Assembly: GCA_017893485.1 (NCBI GenBank)
Contig: JACEHZ010000589.1
Coordinates: 1,924,501-1,988,500, forward strand
DNA from: Hemerocallis citrina
Lineage: Eukaryota; Streptophyta; Magnoliopsida; Asparagales; Asphodelaceae
Direction of reading: 5' to 3'
Length of the DNA: 64,000 bases
Made by a program: the position numbers and the translations under genes
Part shown: one piece after another, positions 24,301 to 36,464 of the stretch
How the letters are laid out: each line of letters starts with the position of its first letter
Position numbering within the stretch: position 1 is the stretch's first letter
Notes under the pieces: model-generated
Databases searched by the model: none
The model's input: the letters and a program-made list of their open reading frames with translations, nothing else
Told to the model about the DNA's origin: nothing

Positions 24301-25434
24301 AATGGGGAGCTCCAAGAGGAAGTTTATGTTGCTCAACCACAAGGTTTTGTGAAGAAGAATCAAGAGAAAAAGGTATACAAACAGTCTAAGGCCTTGTATA
24401 GACTTTGCCGAGCACCAAGAGCCTGGAATGCTCGGCTAGATAAGTGTCTAAAGGGGCTCGGTTTTCACAAAAATCCACAAGAACAAGCAATCTATACAAG
24501 AAGGAATGCTACAGATATGTTGGTTGTTGGTGTCTATGTTGATGACTTGTTGGTCACGGGCACGAGTACTTCATAAATCTGCAAGTTTAAGAATCAGATG
24601 AGCAAGGAGTTCGAGATGAGTGACCTCGGCCTCTTATCTTACTATCTAGGGATTGAGGTTGATCAAAGTAAGGGGTGTATTATGGTGAAGCAAGTTGCTT
24701 GTGCTAAGAAATTATTGGAGAAGGCAGGGATGGCTGATTGCAATCCCACAAATCACCCGATGGAACCGAAGCTACAACTCAGCAAAGATCAAGAGGGACA
24801 ACTAGTGAACCCAACCGATTACAGGAGCATCGTGGGCAGCCTAAGGTACTTGATTCAAACTCAACCCGATCTTGCCTATGCAGTTGGCATAGTGAGTAGA
24901 TACATGGAGAAGCCTACAGTTCTACATCAACAAGCCGTGAAGCACATCTTAAGGTATGTAAAAGGTACACTCTATTTTGGTTTGGTGTATGCTAAAGAGG
25001 AAGGCAAAGTCAAGGTGACAGGGTACTCAGACAGTGATCTAGCTGGGTATGTCGAAGATAGAAGGAGCACAAGTGGTATGACCTTCTACCTCAATGGGAG
25101 CTTGATCACTTGGGCTTCTCAGAAGCAATGGAGTGTTGCTCTCTCATCATGTGAAGCGGAATTTATGGCAACCACAGCAGCAGCATGCTAAGGAGTTTGG
25201 CTGTGGGGATTAGTAAGGGAACTAACTAGTCAAGAGCTTGATCCAGTCACTATCAATGTTGATAACAAATCAGCAATTGCCTTGATGAAGAACCCAGTAT
25301 TCCACGGGAGGAGCAAGCATATTGACATCCGTTTTCATTTCATACGGGAATGTGTTGAAAGAAGAGAAATCATAGTGAAGCATGTGTGCACTGAAGAACA
25401 ACGGGCAGACATACTCACTAAGGCTCTAGCTTGA
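21323..25434 (+). pseudogene. Copia B gag-pol polyprotein, few lesions
   Basis: The gag N-terminus lies in one frame with a TAG replacing a Trp codon near 21440; a one-base deletion near 21576 then shifts it into the long open frame that ends at 23623. That frame carries gag, the knuckle CYNCEIFGHYASEC, the protease motif LDNGASNHMT, the integrase zinc region (WHTRLGH...CEGCLMSKQ) and core (D in VDDYSRIMW, D in RTDRGGEF, E in NGVVERRNR). Near 23600 a frameshift leads to the RT-RNase H frame: KARLVAKGYVQQQGIDY, YVDDLL, then RNase H with DNKSAIALMKNP. That frame is broken only by TAG 23887, TAA 24574, TAA 25189 and TGA 25432, all consistent with C-to-T changes of Gln or Arg codons. Confidence 0.95.
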
Positions 25435-25509
25435 GCCAAGTTTGAAGACATGCGTGAGGTACTGGGAAGCAAAAATCTCATGCAAGCAAGTTCGAATTAA
25501 GGGAGAGAT

Positions 25510-25865
25510 TGTTGGACTTAATCCGAATTTGCTGAAGCACTTTGAATTAGTCAAGTTTGTTAGCTTTGAATTAGTCAAGTTTGTTAGTTTTGATTTAATC
25601 AAGTTGTTAGTTTTGATTTAATCAAGTTGTTAGTTTAGTTAGTGGAGCAAATAAGAAGGAGTAGTGGAGAAAGTCTAGGAAACAGTTAAGCTTTCCTATC
25701 TTTAAATAGATACGTTGCAACCCTATGCAATATCCCTCACTATACTTGTTTTTCAAGCAAAAAAAAACGCAATAAACCAAAGCAATTCCACCTCTTCTGT
25801 CTTCTTCTCTTGTGAGCTTTTCCCTTTTTTTTTTTTTCTTTTTTTTTTTTTTTAGTTGATCTACA
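25510..25865 (+). repeat. 3' LTR of copia B (356 bp)
   Basis: Longer than the 5' LTR because of an extra internal TTGATTTAATCAAGTTGTTAG repeat and expanded T runs near the 3' end. Confidence 0.94.
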
Positions 25866-25870
25866 CATGT

Positions 25871-26617
25871 ATATATCCGAGTAAGTTTGAAGTCAACGCA
25901 ACACTTTTGCTTTGATAGTATCCATACATTAGATGTAAAAGAAAGACTCTCTGGTATAAGAATGTTGGGGTTTATCAGTTGAGAATCGAAGCAATAAACA
26001 TAATCAATGATTGTTCGATGATAAATTGACGGGACAAAAACACAGTCTCTTTCAAATTATGCATAGTAACTCGAAGATATATAAAGATATTAAACTGGTA
26101 CGTTTTTATCAGAAGTGGATATTACCTTGTTATATTTTGGATAATCAGATGTTAATTAGCTGGTTATTATATATAAACAAGGAAACATGCGATACTTCCA
26201 ATAGCATACTCTCAAATAATTAAAAGAATGTAAAGATCAAATATGGATATTGTTTCTCCAAATCCTATGCATCTTCTCTGAGAGCATAGAGCAAAACAAA
26301 TCGTGAGCTGAGTTTGTGAGACCTTCACAATTTTGATGTCATCGAAAATTGATATCATAATACTACTCCAGTTCCTTATTGTTTATTTTCTTTCAAAAAC
26401 AAGAATGAAGTAATTCTTCCCAAAACATCCCTAAAAACATCATATATGGTATGGGGTTGTTCTTTAATAGCGCTTCTACTAATTTTAGAAGCTAAGTTTT
26501 AGTATTACAATTTAAACTATGAAAACAGCCTCCTATCTAATCTGTGTGAAGCAAACAAAGTCGTGCATCTGTGATGGTACCCATAAAGTTCGGATAAACA
26601 TAAAAATATATAGATTC
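25871..26617. other. No recognisable feature
   Basis: About 750 bp of AT-rich sequence. Short open frames (for example at 26011-26223) have no recognisable content. Confidence 0.6.
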
Positions 26618-26626
26618 CATAGAACA

Positions 26627-27228
26627 TAATATATTTTTTTTATATGCAACTTTTTGAAACTATTTGCAGAAAGATAACAGTTGCCAAAGTATTTGCGCTC
26701 GTGGACTCAACAACTAAACTCGCTATTTCCAACTGCGAGTTTAGTGCTAATTTTTTAGAAACAACGAGGTTAGTTCAAAATTTTCAATGAAGACTCGTCA
26801 TTTCTAACGGTGAGGATATTTATACTAGACTCGCTGCTGGGAACAACGCTGTTAGAAACAGTGAGTATGTAGGAAATTTCATAGAGAGTGAAACATTTTG
26901 TTGGACTAAGTGAATTTTCAGAAAAAAACTCTATAATTTTATTTTTTGAACTAAACTCGCCGTTCCCAACAGCGAGTCTAATATAAATGTCCTCGCCATT
27001 GAGAACGACGAGTCTTCATTGAAAATTTTGAACTAAATTTTCGTTGGGAACAGCGAATTTCTCAACAACAAAAAAACTGCACTCGTCGTGTTCCAACGGC
27101 GAGCATGAAACAACTAAACTCGCCGTTGGAACGGCGTTTTTAGTTGTTGAGTCCACGAGCACAAATACTTTTGCAATTGTCCTCTATCTGCAAATAGTTT
27201 CAAAAAGTGGCTTATCAAAAAAAAATTC
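26627..27228. mobile_element. MULE-like MITE with long terminal inverted repeats
   Basis: At least 65 bp at each end are inverted repeats (ACTTTTTGAAACTATTTGCAG ... through GTGGACTCAACAACTAAA). Less similar T-rich sequence extends them outward to a possible 9-bp duplication CATAGAACA / CATAAAACA (26618-26626 and 27229-27237, one mismatch). The interior repeats a short inverted motif, AACTCGCCGTT and AACGGCGAG variants, six or more times. No transposase. The exact outer boundary is inferred; 26649-27208 is the certain part. Confidence 0.72.
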
Positions 27229-27277
27229 CATAAAACAAGCATTCAAAATAAACAAAGCATCCAATGTTTTGAACAAA

Positions 27278-28010
27278 CTAGATTTGCCAGTCGGCATGTG
27301 CCTACGGCACGTCTTCGGAACGATGCAGCATATAAAAAGTCTTGTAAAACAATAAAATATATGCAATCAATTGTAGAAAGCATGGAGAGCCGGACAGATG
27401 TTGTTGTTTAGTTCTGATGAAGAACTTGCTCTGTATATCAAGGAGAAAATATTTCGCGATTAACGTTTGTGTTCTTAGTGTATTCTACTATCAAATATTA
27501 ATATAATTTCTCTACACTATAATTATGATCATGTATAATACTGGATACATTTATTTTCCAGCTTTTCGGATGCATGAATCAGAAACTTCTATCATGGAAT
27601 TTATGTAGCTCAAGTTTGAATAGTGAGACAACAATTAGTTGTGAACTCATATGTTGAAAAATAATTATAAATGAGGGTGTAAAATCCAACTTATTAGAAT
27701 TTTGATGGTGCAAAATGATGAAATTTAATATTTGAGGAGATATGCGCTACTTTGAGTGTAACTTTAGAGGTTGAAATTTACTAAAGTGAATATCCATTTA
27801 GATTTTCCATTGTATTTGAAATCAATTAGGAAACTCACTGAATTTTTTTACATGAGCAATAAAAATAAATCTAAAAAATCTAAAAAAATTCGAAAATTTA
27901 CAAACCTGAAATCTAAAAATTTAAATTTCTAGAGAGAGAGAGAGAAAGAGAGAGAGAGCGAATAATAAAGTGAGAATGAGTTTATGTTTGGAAAAAAATT
28001 GTAGTTTTGC
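27278..28010 (-). mobile_element. Helitron family A, 5' end degraded
   Basis: The 3' end, read on minus, is the hairpin region GTGCCGTAGGCAC, then CAAATCTAG followed by T. The body matches the other family A copies (for example AAAATAATTATAAATG and GAGAGAGA tracts). The usual 5' start TCTATATAATAAAACAC is not found. Confidence 0.72.
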
Positions 28011-28280
28011 AGGGAAAATATCTATTAGGAGAGTAAATGTGAGTCAATAATTTTGTTTCAATTGAAAAAAAAAAGTCATTTGATAGTTTTTTTTTTTAAA
28101 ATTGACAAACCCACGCCAGTCATGAAACCAAACACTTCAACTTTTAAACTGAACATCTTTTACAGACTTGAGTCACTCTAGATGTCCGCCTAATTCTGAT
28201 ACCAGGCATGTACAAATGATTGAAAATAAATTAGAGGAAATACAATAGCCTTAGAAATTCACAAAAAATATGTGATCTAA

Positions 28281-29084
28281 GAGCATCCACAATGGTGTTT
28301 CTCATTTTTTTAGAAAATAGCAGCTACAGTAGTAGCAAATAGCGAAATTATCTGCAGTGGTTGTTTGCTATAATATTCTCATTTTTATAGTCAGACGATA
28401 CATGTTGTATCGTCCGATGGCGGGTTTTAAAAAAAGGAAAGAGACGAGACATATCTTGTCCCTCTCAATTTTTTAAAAATATTGCGTGGGACGGTACATG
28501 TTGTACCGTTCCGCAATTTTAAAAAAAAAACCGAGAGAAACGAGTTGTCTCGTCTCTTTCTTTAAAAAAAAAATTCTTTAGAATTAATTAAGTACTAATT
28601 AAATATTATAATAGGTTAATTAAATAAATAAATTAATATAATAATATCTAAAACCTAATTAAAAACACCCTAAACCTAATTAAAAAATTTAACCTACCAC
28701 TAAACTACCCTGTCACCTATGCTGGACGGGACATGTTGTCCCGTCCCAAACAAAAATGCTTGAGACGAGACAACATATCTCGTTTCAGCATTTTTTTGAA
28801 TTTTTTTTTCAGACGGTACATGTTGTACCGTCCGATCAATTTTTAAAAAAATTTGTTCAGGCGAAACATGTTGTCTCGTCTGATCCCATTAAAAAATTGA
28901 AAAAAAATTGGGACGACACATGTTGTCTCGTCTCTTATAATTTGAAAATCGCAATTTCATTTCTCAAAAATGAGAAGCGACTGTAGCTACTTTGCCAAAA
29001 AATGGCAAAATAGCAAATGACTGCAGCAGCTTGTTTGCTAAAAAATGAGAAATTAGCAAATATAGCAAACGATTGTGGATGCTC
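28281..29084. mobile_element. Large PIF/Harbinger-type MITE 1a
   Basis: Terminal inverted repeats GAGCATCCACAATGG / CGATTGTGGATGCTC are flanked by TAA (28278-28280 and 29085-29087), the PIF/Harbinger (Tourist-like) target signature. The interior has many short palindromic boxes of the form GACGG-ACATGTTGT-CCGTC spaced by A/T tracts. No transposase. Confidence 0.88.
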
Positions 29085-29116
29085 TAATAAGAGCAAATTG
29101 GCAAATTGGCAAATAA

Positions 29117-29781
29117 GAGCATCCACAATCCCTCATCTTTTGAGAAAGTATGTGCTGCAGTCATTTGCTACTTTGCCATAATATGGCAAAATCGCTACAG
29201 TCGTTTCTCATTTTTGAGAAACGAAATTGCCATTCTCAAATTATAAGAGACGAGACATATTGTTCCGTCCCTATTTTTTTTCAACTTTTTAATGGGATCA
29301 GACGAGACATGTTGTTTAGTTTGACAACTTTTTAAAAAAATTGATTAAACGGTACAACATGTACCGTCTGAAACAAAAAAAAAAAAAAAAAAACCCAAAA
29401 AAACCAAAAAAACCAAAAAAAACCAAAAAAAACCAAAAAAATGAAAAAAATGCTGAAACGAGACATGTTGTTGCTTGAACGGGACAACATGTCCCGTCCA
29501 GCGGGGTGGGGGGGATTAGGTAAGTGTAAAGTGTATATAATTAATTAGGTATTAGGTTATATTTCATTATTTAATTTATTTAATTAACCTATTTTAAAAT
29601 CTAATCATTAATTAACTAACTGGAAAAAACAAACAAACAAACAAATTGGACGAAACAACATGTCTCGTCTTTCTCAAATTTTAGCAAAATTTTAGCAAAC
29701 CACCACTGCAGACATAATCCATATTTCCTATTACTGTAGATGTCATTTTCTCAAAAATGAGAAACACCATTGTGGATGCTC
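29117..29781. mobile_element. Large PIF/Harbinger-type MITE 1b
   Basis: Same TIR (GAGCATCCACAATC / ATTGTGGATGCTC) with TAA duplications at 29114-29116 and 29782-29784. Its left half is the inverted counterpart of the right half of the neighbouring MITE, only 32 bp away, so the two form a near-mirror pair. Confidence 0.88.
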
Positions 29782-29877
29782 TAACACAGTTTAAGAGTCA
29801 GTAGTAAGTTTCACGTGCGATGCATGTTTTAATAAAGACTTTGAGTTAAACGTGCAATATACGTAAGTCGGTAGTAA

Positions 29878-30388
29878 CTAGCACGCGCGATGAATGTCTT
29901 AATTTTTAAAAAAAAATGGAGTTGAACGGACGGTACTCTTAAGTTTTAAAGGATATTGAGAAAAAACTTTGATTTGCACATGCGATACACGTGTTAATAA
30001 ATACAGTTGGAGTTCTACTTGTTGTGTCCGGACTTGTTTGATGAGAAAGTGGTGTTTTATTTGAAAAAGTTGGAGTTAAACAGATGATACATGTAATTCC
30101 CAAAAAAAACTGTGAAAACTTTAATTTGCACGTGCAATGTAAGTATTAATAAATAGAGATATATTGAGATGGAGGTACACGTGTGATGCACGGATTTGAT
30201 TGGTGAAAAAATATTTCAAAAATGTTTGTTTGTTTGAGAACATTGAAAAGTTTGATTTACACGTGTAATACACGTTTTAATAAATGAAGATAGAGATGTG
30301 CATGAAGCACCGAATTTGTTTGGTGATAAAAAATAATAAAAAGTAATTTATTTGTTTGAACCCAGATCTCCCATTAATATAGTAGAGA
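29878..30388 (-). mobile_element. Helitron family B
   Basis: Read on minus it starts TCTCTACTATATTAATGGG after an A and ends GCGCGTGCTAG followed by T. This gives Helitron termini (5' TC, 3' CTAG, insertion between A and T with no duplication). The body repeats CACGTGnnATnCACG-like boxes. No Rep/helicase. Confidence 0.72.
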
Positions 30389-30761
30389 TAAAGAAACAAA
30401 TCACATCGTTGTAAAGAAGGGTAAAGACCTGGGTAAAGACCTTTCCGGCACCGGGCATAAAAATTCTTCCGTTTTAACTTCGCATAATATCATATAAATT
30501 AAACACCAGCAGTATGTGTGGGAGATAAAACACCAGCTATAGCCCATAAATGGTACAGAAAGTATATTGAAAAGGGTACAATAAAAACTACACAGGACTA
30601 TATGAATTTCTTCATTTCATTACAAACAGAGACCATGAAAAACAAAGATCCATAATGTAAAAGAATCTTATCGAATTAGACACAAAACCCCCATAATACA
30701 AACCAGTTAAGAAACCAAACACATTTTCAAATTTTTTTTGTTTTTGAAACTTGTCGTAAAT

Positions 30762-33700
30762 TTAAACTTGGACACTCCCTCCCTCCAAATTTGAACCACC
30801 ACCAGCTGACCCAATATACTCCTTGCTTTGCTCCCCTTCCTTCTTCATCCCACTTTCAAATGAAGCCACTTCACTCTCCTCCTCCTTCGTAGTCTGCCTT
30901 TGATTCAATCCGACATTGAAACTACTTGCTTCGCTTGCAAACATAAGCACCACCATGCCAACAAACACAGCCACGAATGAAAACCCAAATGTTGTTTTAA
31001 TATTTTCAGGAAACACCGCTGCCAATGAAAACCCAGCACAAGCCCCACTTGCCTTTATCCACTCGTATGCTGATGAAAATACCCCTTCTTTTCCCAGAGG
31101 CGACCTTTCCAGAATCATGACCCTCCCGAATGAATGCAGAATCCCTGCAGATGCACTCTGTACAAGCACAACCAGCAGTATGTGGACCCAGTGCCACTTC
31201 TCATCCTTGAAGTAAAATCCAAGCCCTGTAGCTAAAGATGAAAGGATGAGCCCTAGGATGTTCATTTTCACGGAGTCAGCACGGATTAGGAGCTGGAACG
31301 GGTGTAATGCAGGTAGGAACACAGTCGCAAACAGAAAGTATGCCATCCATAGGGAGAGAAAAATAGTAGGCTTGATGCAAAGGCTACCGAGAATGTAGAG
31401 GGAAGCACTCGTGAAGAAGCAAGTTGAGGAGAAGGACGAAAGGAATATCCCTCCTAAGCGCCCAAAGATGTACGGGTCGTAGCATGGAAATAGGGTAAGT
31501 GATGCTGACGGCGATCCGGGGCGGTTAGAGAAGACCGTCTCAACCAACCCAAGAAACCATTTGAGCCCGCAAAAGATTGAGACAACCCACAGACTCGTTA
31601 AGTGGTCACTCCGACGAAGCATGTGGTAGGTAAACAGCACAATGATTGCTGTTGCTAGGGAGCCTAAAGAAGTTGAAAATAATGACATCCGTGAGCTTAC
31701 GGTGGGTCTCTGGTGTGTTCGATCACCAGTAATGCCACGTACAATTAATCCGAGGTGGCGCGTGTGTGTGGCAGAGGCAGCGATAATGGCAAAGGTTACA
31801 ATGGCGATGTAGAATGGGAAGAGCCATGTGGGCTTGAAGAATCCAGTCAGGAGGAGCACAAAGGAGCCTGCAGCAGTGCCAGCACCAAGGATGACAGGTT
31901 GGTGGAAGGTCTGGTCGAGGCTGTGGGCAATTTTTCGGAGGGCAGGTGTTATGATGACAATTCCAATGAGCCACGAGATGGCAGTCCAGTGCAGAGGGGA
32001 GAAGTTGGAGTTGTGCACGGCAATGGAGCGGTGGACTAGCATACGGTACCTGTTAGTTGTTCATGGTGTTAGTATTGTCTCAATGCTTGCAAAAATATGG
32101 GTTGTCTAAGGCAAACAAACTGTCCATGAATTCACAACTTGTTCGGAACAGAAAAAACCATCATGCAGAATAGCAAGACCTAGTGCTAATCTATATAATA
32201 AAACACAAAGAAAGCTATCAAGTGGTTTTCCTACAATCCCCTAAAAAATCAAAGGCTCAGATCTAACCTTACAAAACATATTTTCCCCCCAAAAGTTCCC
32301 TCCAAAACTCAAATTCAAACTCCCCACCCAAAACAACTCCTATATTTATTTAATTTTTTTTCTCTCTCTCTCTCTTCTCCCTCCCTCTTCTATTCAAAAA
32401 ATTAAGAAAATAAAATTTTTAAAAAATAAAAAATTTAAAAACTAAAAAAATAAAAAATTTAAAAGCTTTAAAAATAGCTTTAAAAGCTTCTATTCATATA
32501 ATATGTTTTTTGCTGGACCCTAAAAATTTCTCATATAATATGTTTGCTACTTCAGTTAATTTGCTCGACCTCCAAAATTATTTTATATGATTAAATAAGG
32601 TGTACCGTTCCGAAGACGTGCCGTAGGCACGTATCAATGGGCAAACCTAGTATGCCTATAAATCATAAACAATGTTGACTTCTAAACATAGAAATTCGAA
32701 ATAATAGAATTTTATGATTTACTACAAGTCTACAACTTGATAGAGAAGTAAACTGGTTGCTCAATATTATGATAAGCCATTCCCTTCTACATTGTCTTCT
32801 CAAAAAGAAGTTCGAGAATAACAACTGTTGATATTAGCAACCAACATTACTACTAGTCTTCCTAAGAGAATAGCATACTTTTTCCTTAACATCTACAAAT
32901 AAAGAAGTACAGAGCATTAATTATCAAAATAAATTGACAAAATTAGTATTACAATTGAAACAAACAATTCATATGTACCGTCTGAATTAGATAGTCAAAA
33001 TTTTTGGTCATTAAAGGCATGAACTAGGCTTTCACCGCACATATACATATATTATATATGGGAGAGTGATCCCTAAAAACTGATCTTATAGTTCAATTTA
33101 GGATGCAATACCCGTCAGCTGTCGTGTCGGATTTGAGATTTAATTTATCAGATCCAAAGGCTCAGAATCTTTCACTATATCTAAAAGCGTGAAAAAAATC
33201 TATATATAACCCAAAGTTGGGTTCACTCACAAGAAAAACAGACCGCTCCGCTTCTTTTTCAGCAGTCTAATCTCATCAAAATGTGCGCTACAACTAGGAT
33301 TCGTGCCCATCGTGAAACTTAAATGAAACTTAAGTGAAGATGGGGTCAAAACTTTGCAGCCGTATGATCTTTCCAAAATGTGTACTCCGATCGCTCCACA
33401 ATTTGCGCACATTACTCATCATAAACTCATCATAAAACTTAAGTAGAGATTTGGTTTGAGATTGAACCAGGATTTTTTGAGTTTTTTGGGTTAGTTTTTT
33501 TCCACCTCCCCAGTCCTGACGCGTGCCGATTCAATTGGACAGCCTTCATATCTATCCAGGGGAAGGATCTTAAACTAAGCTATAAGTTCTTCGGAGATCA
33601 CTCCACTATAAATATAATGGGCTCGCATCCTAAAGCACATATTCCAAATCTGAAATCTTTTTTCTAACTAAGTACTACTCAGGTGGTTTTCTTAACCTAA

Positions 33701-34854
33701 CGAATAATTAATTCATGTGGGCACTCCCCTATATGAATTTTTTAACATTAACATGGAGCAGAAGTCTATCCCTAGTAGTTACAGAACTACTGTAGTAACT
33801 TACAGTAAAACAGAGGAAAAGCTGTTTCCCCAACTCAATCACTGCATCCATCCAAATTGAATTCAATACCCGCCACATCACGGTTTTCTTACCTTTACCA
33901 ACCCCATCACATCACATGTACCCTCCAAAAATCCTATGCGGACCCTGCTTTTATAGGGACCACTAAAAGTTGACAGACACGAATCTCAAAGCACTCTGCC
34001 TATCGATCCAGCGGTCCCCACGCCCGGATCTTATGCGCCCGCCGCTCAACTTTCGTCTTTTGCGTTTTCCGCCCTACCCTTCTTTACTATTTCTTTTATC
34101 ACCTTTTTTTTATAATTTGCCCCCTCTATAATTTTGAATTTTGGGAACGGATATCGAATCAATGCACTCCGTTGTCAGCTACTAATATTGTCAGCTATAC
34201 ACCGAACGCGATTCCCCAAGCACCGGAAGCATGGCTTTAAATTTCATAATGATGCCTACCCCCACTCTTCCAATTTTACTAATCACTGCGTCCACCATAC
34301 GCCCTAACTTTTCCACAAATTTACACCCCCACCCTTATTAATCACCTCCTTCAACAACAACATTGCACGTGTACTGCCCGTACCTAGTTTTAGAACCCTA
34401 TAGTATATTGCAAAGAGGGGAAAAAAAGGAACTACCGTACAAAATTTTCAAAAAAAAAAAATGTGTTGGTCACGTGGAAATCACGTGAAACAAAAACTAC
34501 TGAAAATGGAAAGCAGCAGCAGAAACAGACTCACAGGAGGGTGTCGTTACGGTGGCAGACGAGGCCGGCAGCAGTGAGGGTGGGCGGCGCGGGAAGCGCG
34601 GACGGCGGGGAGGCGCGCTGGGCGACCATGAGGGGGAAGAGTACGGGGAGGAGGAAGGACTGGACAAAGTACGAGCAGACCGCGTAAACGTACCAGCCCA
34701 TGACTTCGGGTCGGGTGGGGGGCTCCTCGAGCTCCGCATGGAGGGAGTATGCGGACGGCTCCACGGGGGATTTCTTGGTGGAGTGGTGGTGGATAATGTC
34801 GGTGGAAGGGCGGCGGTCTTGGAGGGCCTCGCTGATGGTAGTGGGTTCAGCCAT
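30762..34854 (-). CDS. Polytopic membrane protein, MFS-like (two exons)
   Basis: Exon 1 is 34854-34535, exon 2 is 32049-30762, joined across a 2485-bp GT-AG intron (donor CT|GTGAGT, acceptor CTAACAG|G). Together they give 1608 bp, 535 residues plus stop, with the frame preserved at the junction (…NDTLL-YRMLVHRSIAV…). The start is the first ATG of the GC-rich exon 1. Exon 1 has a polar N-terminus, then PEVMGWYVYAVCSYFVQ, one membrane helix. Exon 2 has about ten or eleven more hydrophobic segments and ends in a polar, Glu-rich tail rich in Ser, Gln and Gly. About 12 helices and the GWYVY start recall the MFS-related Atg22/UMF1 type, a weak resemblance; substrate unknown. It is the only clear host gene here. 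The intron carries a Helitron and a TIR element. Confidence 0.85.
32190..32650 (+). mobile_element. Helitron family A copy in the intron
   Basis: Begins TCTATATAATAAAACAC preceded by A. Ends with the 7-bp-stem hairpin ACGTGCCGTAGGCACGT, then ...GCAAACCTAG followed by T. No target duplication. 461 bp, non-coding, with CT-rich and A-rich segments. Confidence 0.9.
33061..33604. mobile_element. TIR element in the intron
   Basis: The left end GGAGAGTGATCCCTAAAAAC...TTATAGTT..TTTAGGAT matches the inverted right end (GGAGTGATCTCCGAAGAAC...TTATAGCTTAGTTTAAGAT) over about 45 bp with mismatches. No clear target duplication. Superfamily undetermined. Confidence 0.6.
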
Positions 34855-35040
34855 TTTGGAGGAGGGAGGCGGATTTGAAAGTGGGATTCAAATTGGGTTT
34901 TGAGTTTTAGAGTGTTAGTTAGACTATAGAGAGAGGGAACAGAGAGGGAGAAAAGGTTATAAGGAGAGACGAGGTGAGCTGTAAAATTTGGTGTGAGGAG
35001 GTTGCAAGGAGGGGTTTGCATAGTTTAGTTCGGAGTATAG
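34855..35040 (-). promoter_or_regulatory. Probable 5' UTR and core promoter of the membrane protein gene
   Basis: Read on minus, a CT-rich leader (CCCTCTCTGTTCCCTCTCTC) precedes the ATG at 34854. A TATA-like CTTATAACC lies near 34955-34963. The transcription start was not determined. Confidence 0.4.
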
Positions 35041-35248
35041 TCTAGTGGGCATCTTAGGGCCCTTTTCCACATACATCCCCAACAAAATATAGAAATTATT
35101 TTTATACTAGTCCGTCACAAATCACTAATTTTTTAGTAGTCATTCTATAAATTTTAGAAGTCATCAAACTCTGAGCAACTTGAGAACCAAGAGAATTATT
35201 ATCAAAATTAGTCTCTTCGAACTCATCTCTACTGCTGTAATGCTGTAA

Positions 35249-36118
35249 GAGCATCCACAGTCGTTGAAGCCAAATTTTGGGTAAATAGCATTTGAGAAAT
35301 AGGAAAAAAAGAATGTTGCTGCAGTCGTTCAAAGCTATTTTCGATCGGTCGGTTGTTTTTTTTTAAACGACGGAAGATTATCTACCGTCAATCTCCTACG
35401 ACGGTCGATAATATACCGTTCGTTGACCGGGTTTAATGTTTGAGAAGTTGTTTATTTAAAAAACCCAACAACGGTTAATGATGTGCCGTTAATCTCATCA
35501 AACGATAGAAAATATACCGTCGCTTGACTGGAATTTAAATTTTTTTTTTTTTTTTTAAAAAAAACCCAACAACGGTGCATTATGTGCCGTTAATTTCATA
35601 GCACGGTAGGAATTGTGCCGTCGCTGACCTATTTTTATTATTTTATTTTTTTTTTTGAAAAAAAACCAAGCACGGTACATAATGTGCCGTTAATTTGAAG
35701 GCACGGTAGGTTAGTTGCGGTCGCTTGACTGGCTTTTAATTTTTTTTTTTTTTTTTTAATAAAAACCGAAAAAACGGGAAATTATCTGCCGTTAATGTCC
35801 ACCCACGGCAAACTTTCTGCCGTCTGTTGACCAAATTTTGAAATTTTTTATAATAATACTGATTTCTTTTCAATATGTTGCAGGTTGTTTGCCTGGCTGG
35901 CTTTTTTTTCTTTTTAAGTACTAGAAGACAAAAAAAAAAAAAAAAAAAAAAGTTTTTAAAAAATCCAACGACGGCATATAATGGACCGTTAATCTCTTGA
36001 GACGGTAATTAATGAACCGTCGGTTGACTTTTTTTTTTTTTTTTAAAGAAAACCCAGCGACGGATTATAATGTACTGTTAATGTCCTCACACGGTTAATA
36101 ATCAACCGTCCGTTGTCA

Positions 36119-36150
<32 letters not shown>

Positions 36151-36389
36151 CTGCTTAATCATTTGGTTCAGTACTTTTGTACGGGACGGCATATTATCCT
36201 CCGTTAATCTCATCGGACGGAGAATAATGTGGCGTTAGCTATATTTTGCATTTGGCCATTTCGCTTGCTATATTTGGCACGCAACTGTTCATCGTACACC
36301 CAAATTTTGGGTTTTTAGACAACGACTGCAGCTCGATTTTTTCTATTTTTTCCAAATTTTGGGTATATAGCAAACGACTGTGGATGCTC
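35249..36389. mobile_element. Large PIF/Harbinger-type MITE 2 (1141 bp)
   Basis: TIRs GAGCATCCACAGTCGTT / AACGACTGTGGATGCTC are flanked by TAA (35246-35248 and 36390-36392). The interior is a degenerate tandem array of about 90-110-bp units. Each has paired boxes ACGG-(6-10 nt)-CCGTTAAT and ACGG-(6-10 nt)-CCGTC-TTGAC between long T/A tracts. No transposase frame. Confidence 0.9.
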
Positions 36390-36464
36390 TAATGGAAGAA
36401 GGCTTTAATTTAATTTGTCCATATTTCAATCTGTACATTGTATGTGCCAGTATAACTCAAACTC

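Larger units (their letters stand above)
20951..25865 (+). mobile_element. Ty1/copia retrotransposon B (complete, defective)
   Basis: LTRs start TGTTGGAC and end ATCTACA, flanked by a perfect 5-bp target duplication CATGT (20946-20950 and 25866-25870). The primer-binding site TGGTATCAGAGC is at 21274-21285 and a purine tract AAGGGAGAGA precedes the 3' LTR. The polyprotein is nearly full length with few lesions. It belongs to the TNT1/Tork-like copia type by motif content. Confidence 0.96.
32050..34534 (-). other. Intron of the membrane protein gene
   Basis: 2485 bp bounded by GTGAGT and CTAACAG. It holds a Helitron (32190-32650), a TIR element (33061-33604), and otherwise AT-rich sequence with no visible feature. 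Confidence 0.85.

Noticed and set aside
30916..31215. Plus-strand open frames opposite exon 2 (also 31755-32109)
   Set aside because: They are antisense shadows of the membrane protein coding sequence.
34497..35021. 174-codon minus-strand frame overlapping exon 1
   Set aside because: It is in another frame over a GC-rich coding exon with Pro/Ser-rich noise content; the spliced frame has helices and a consistent splice junction.
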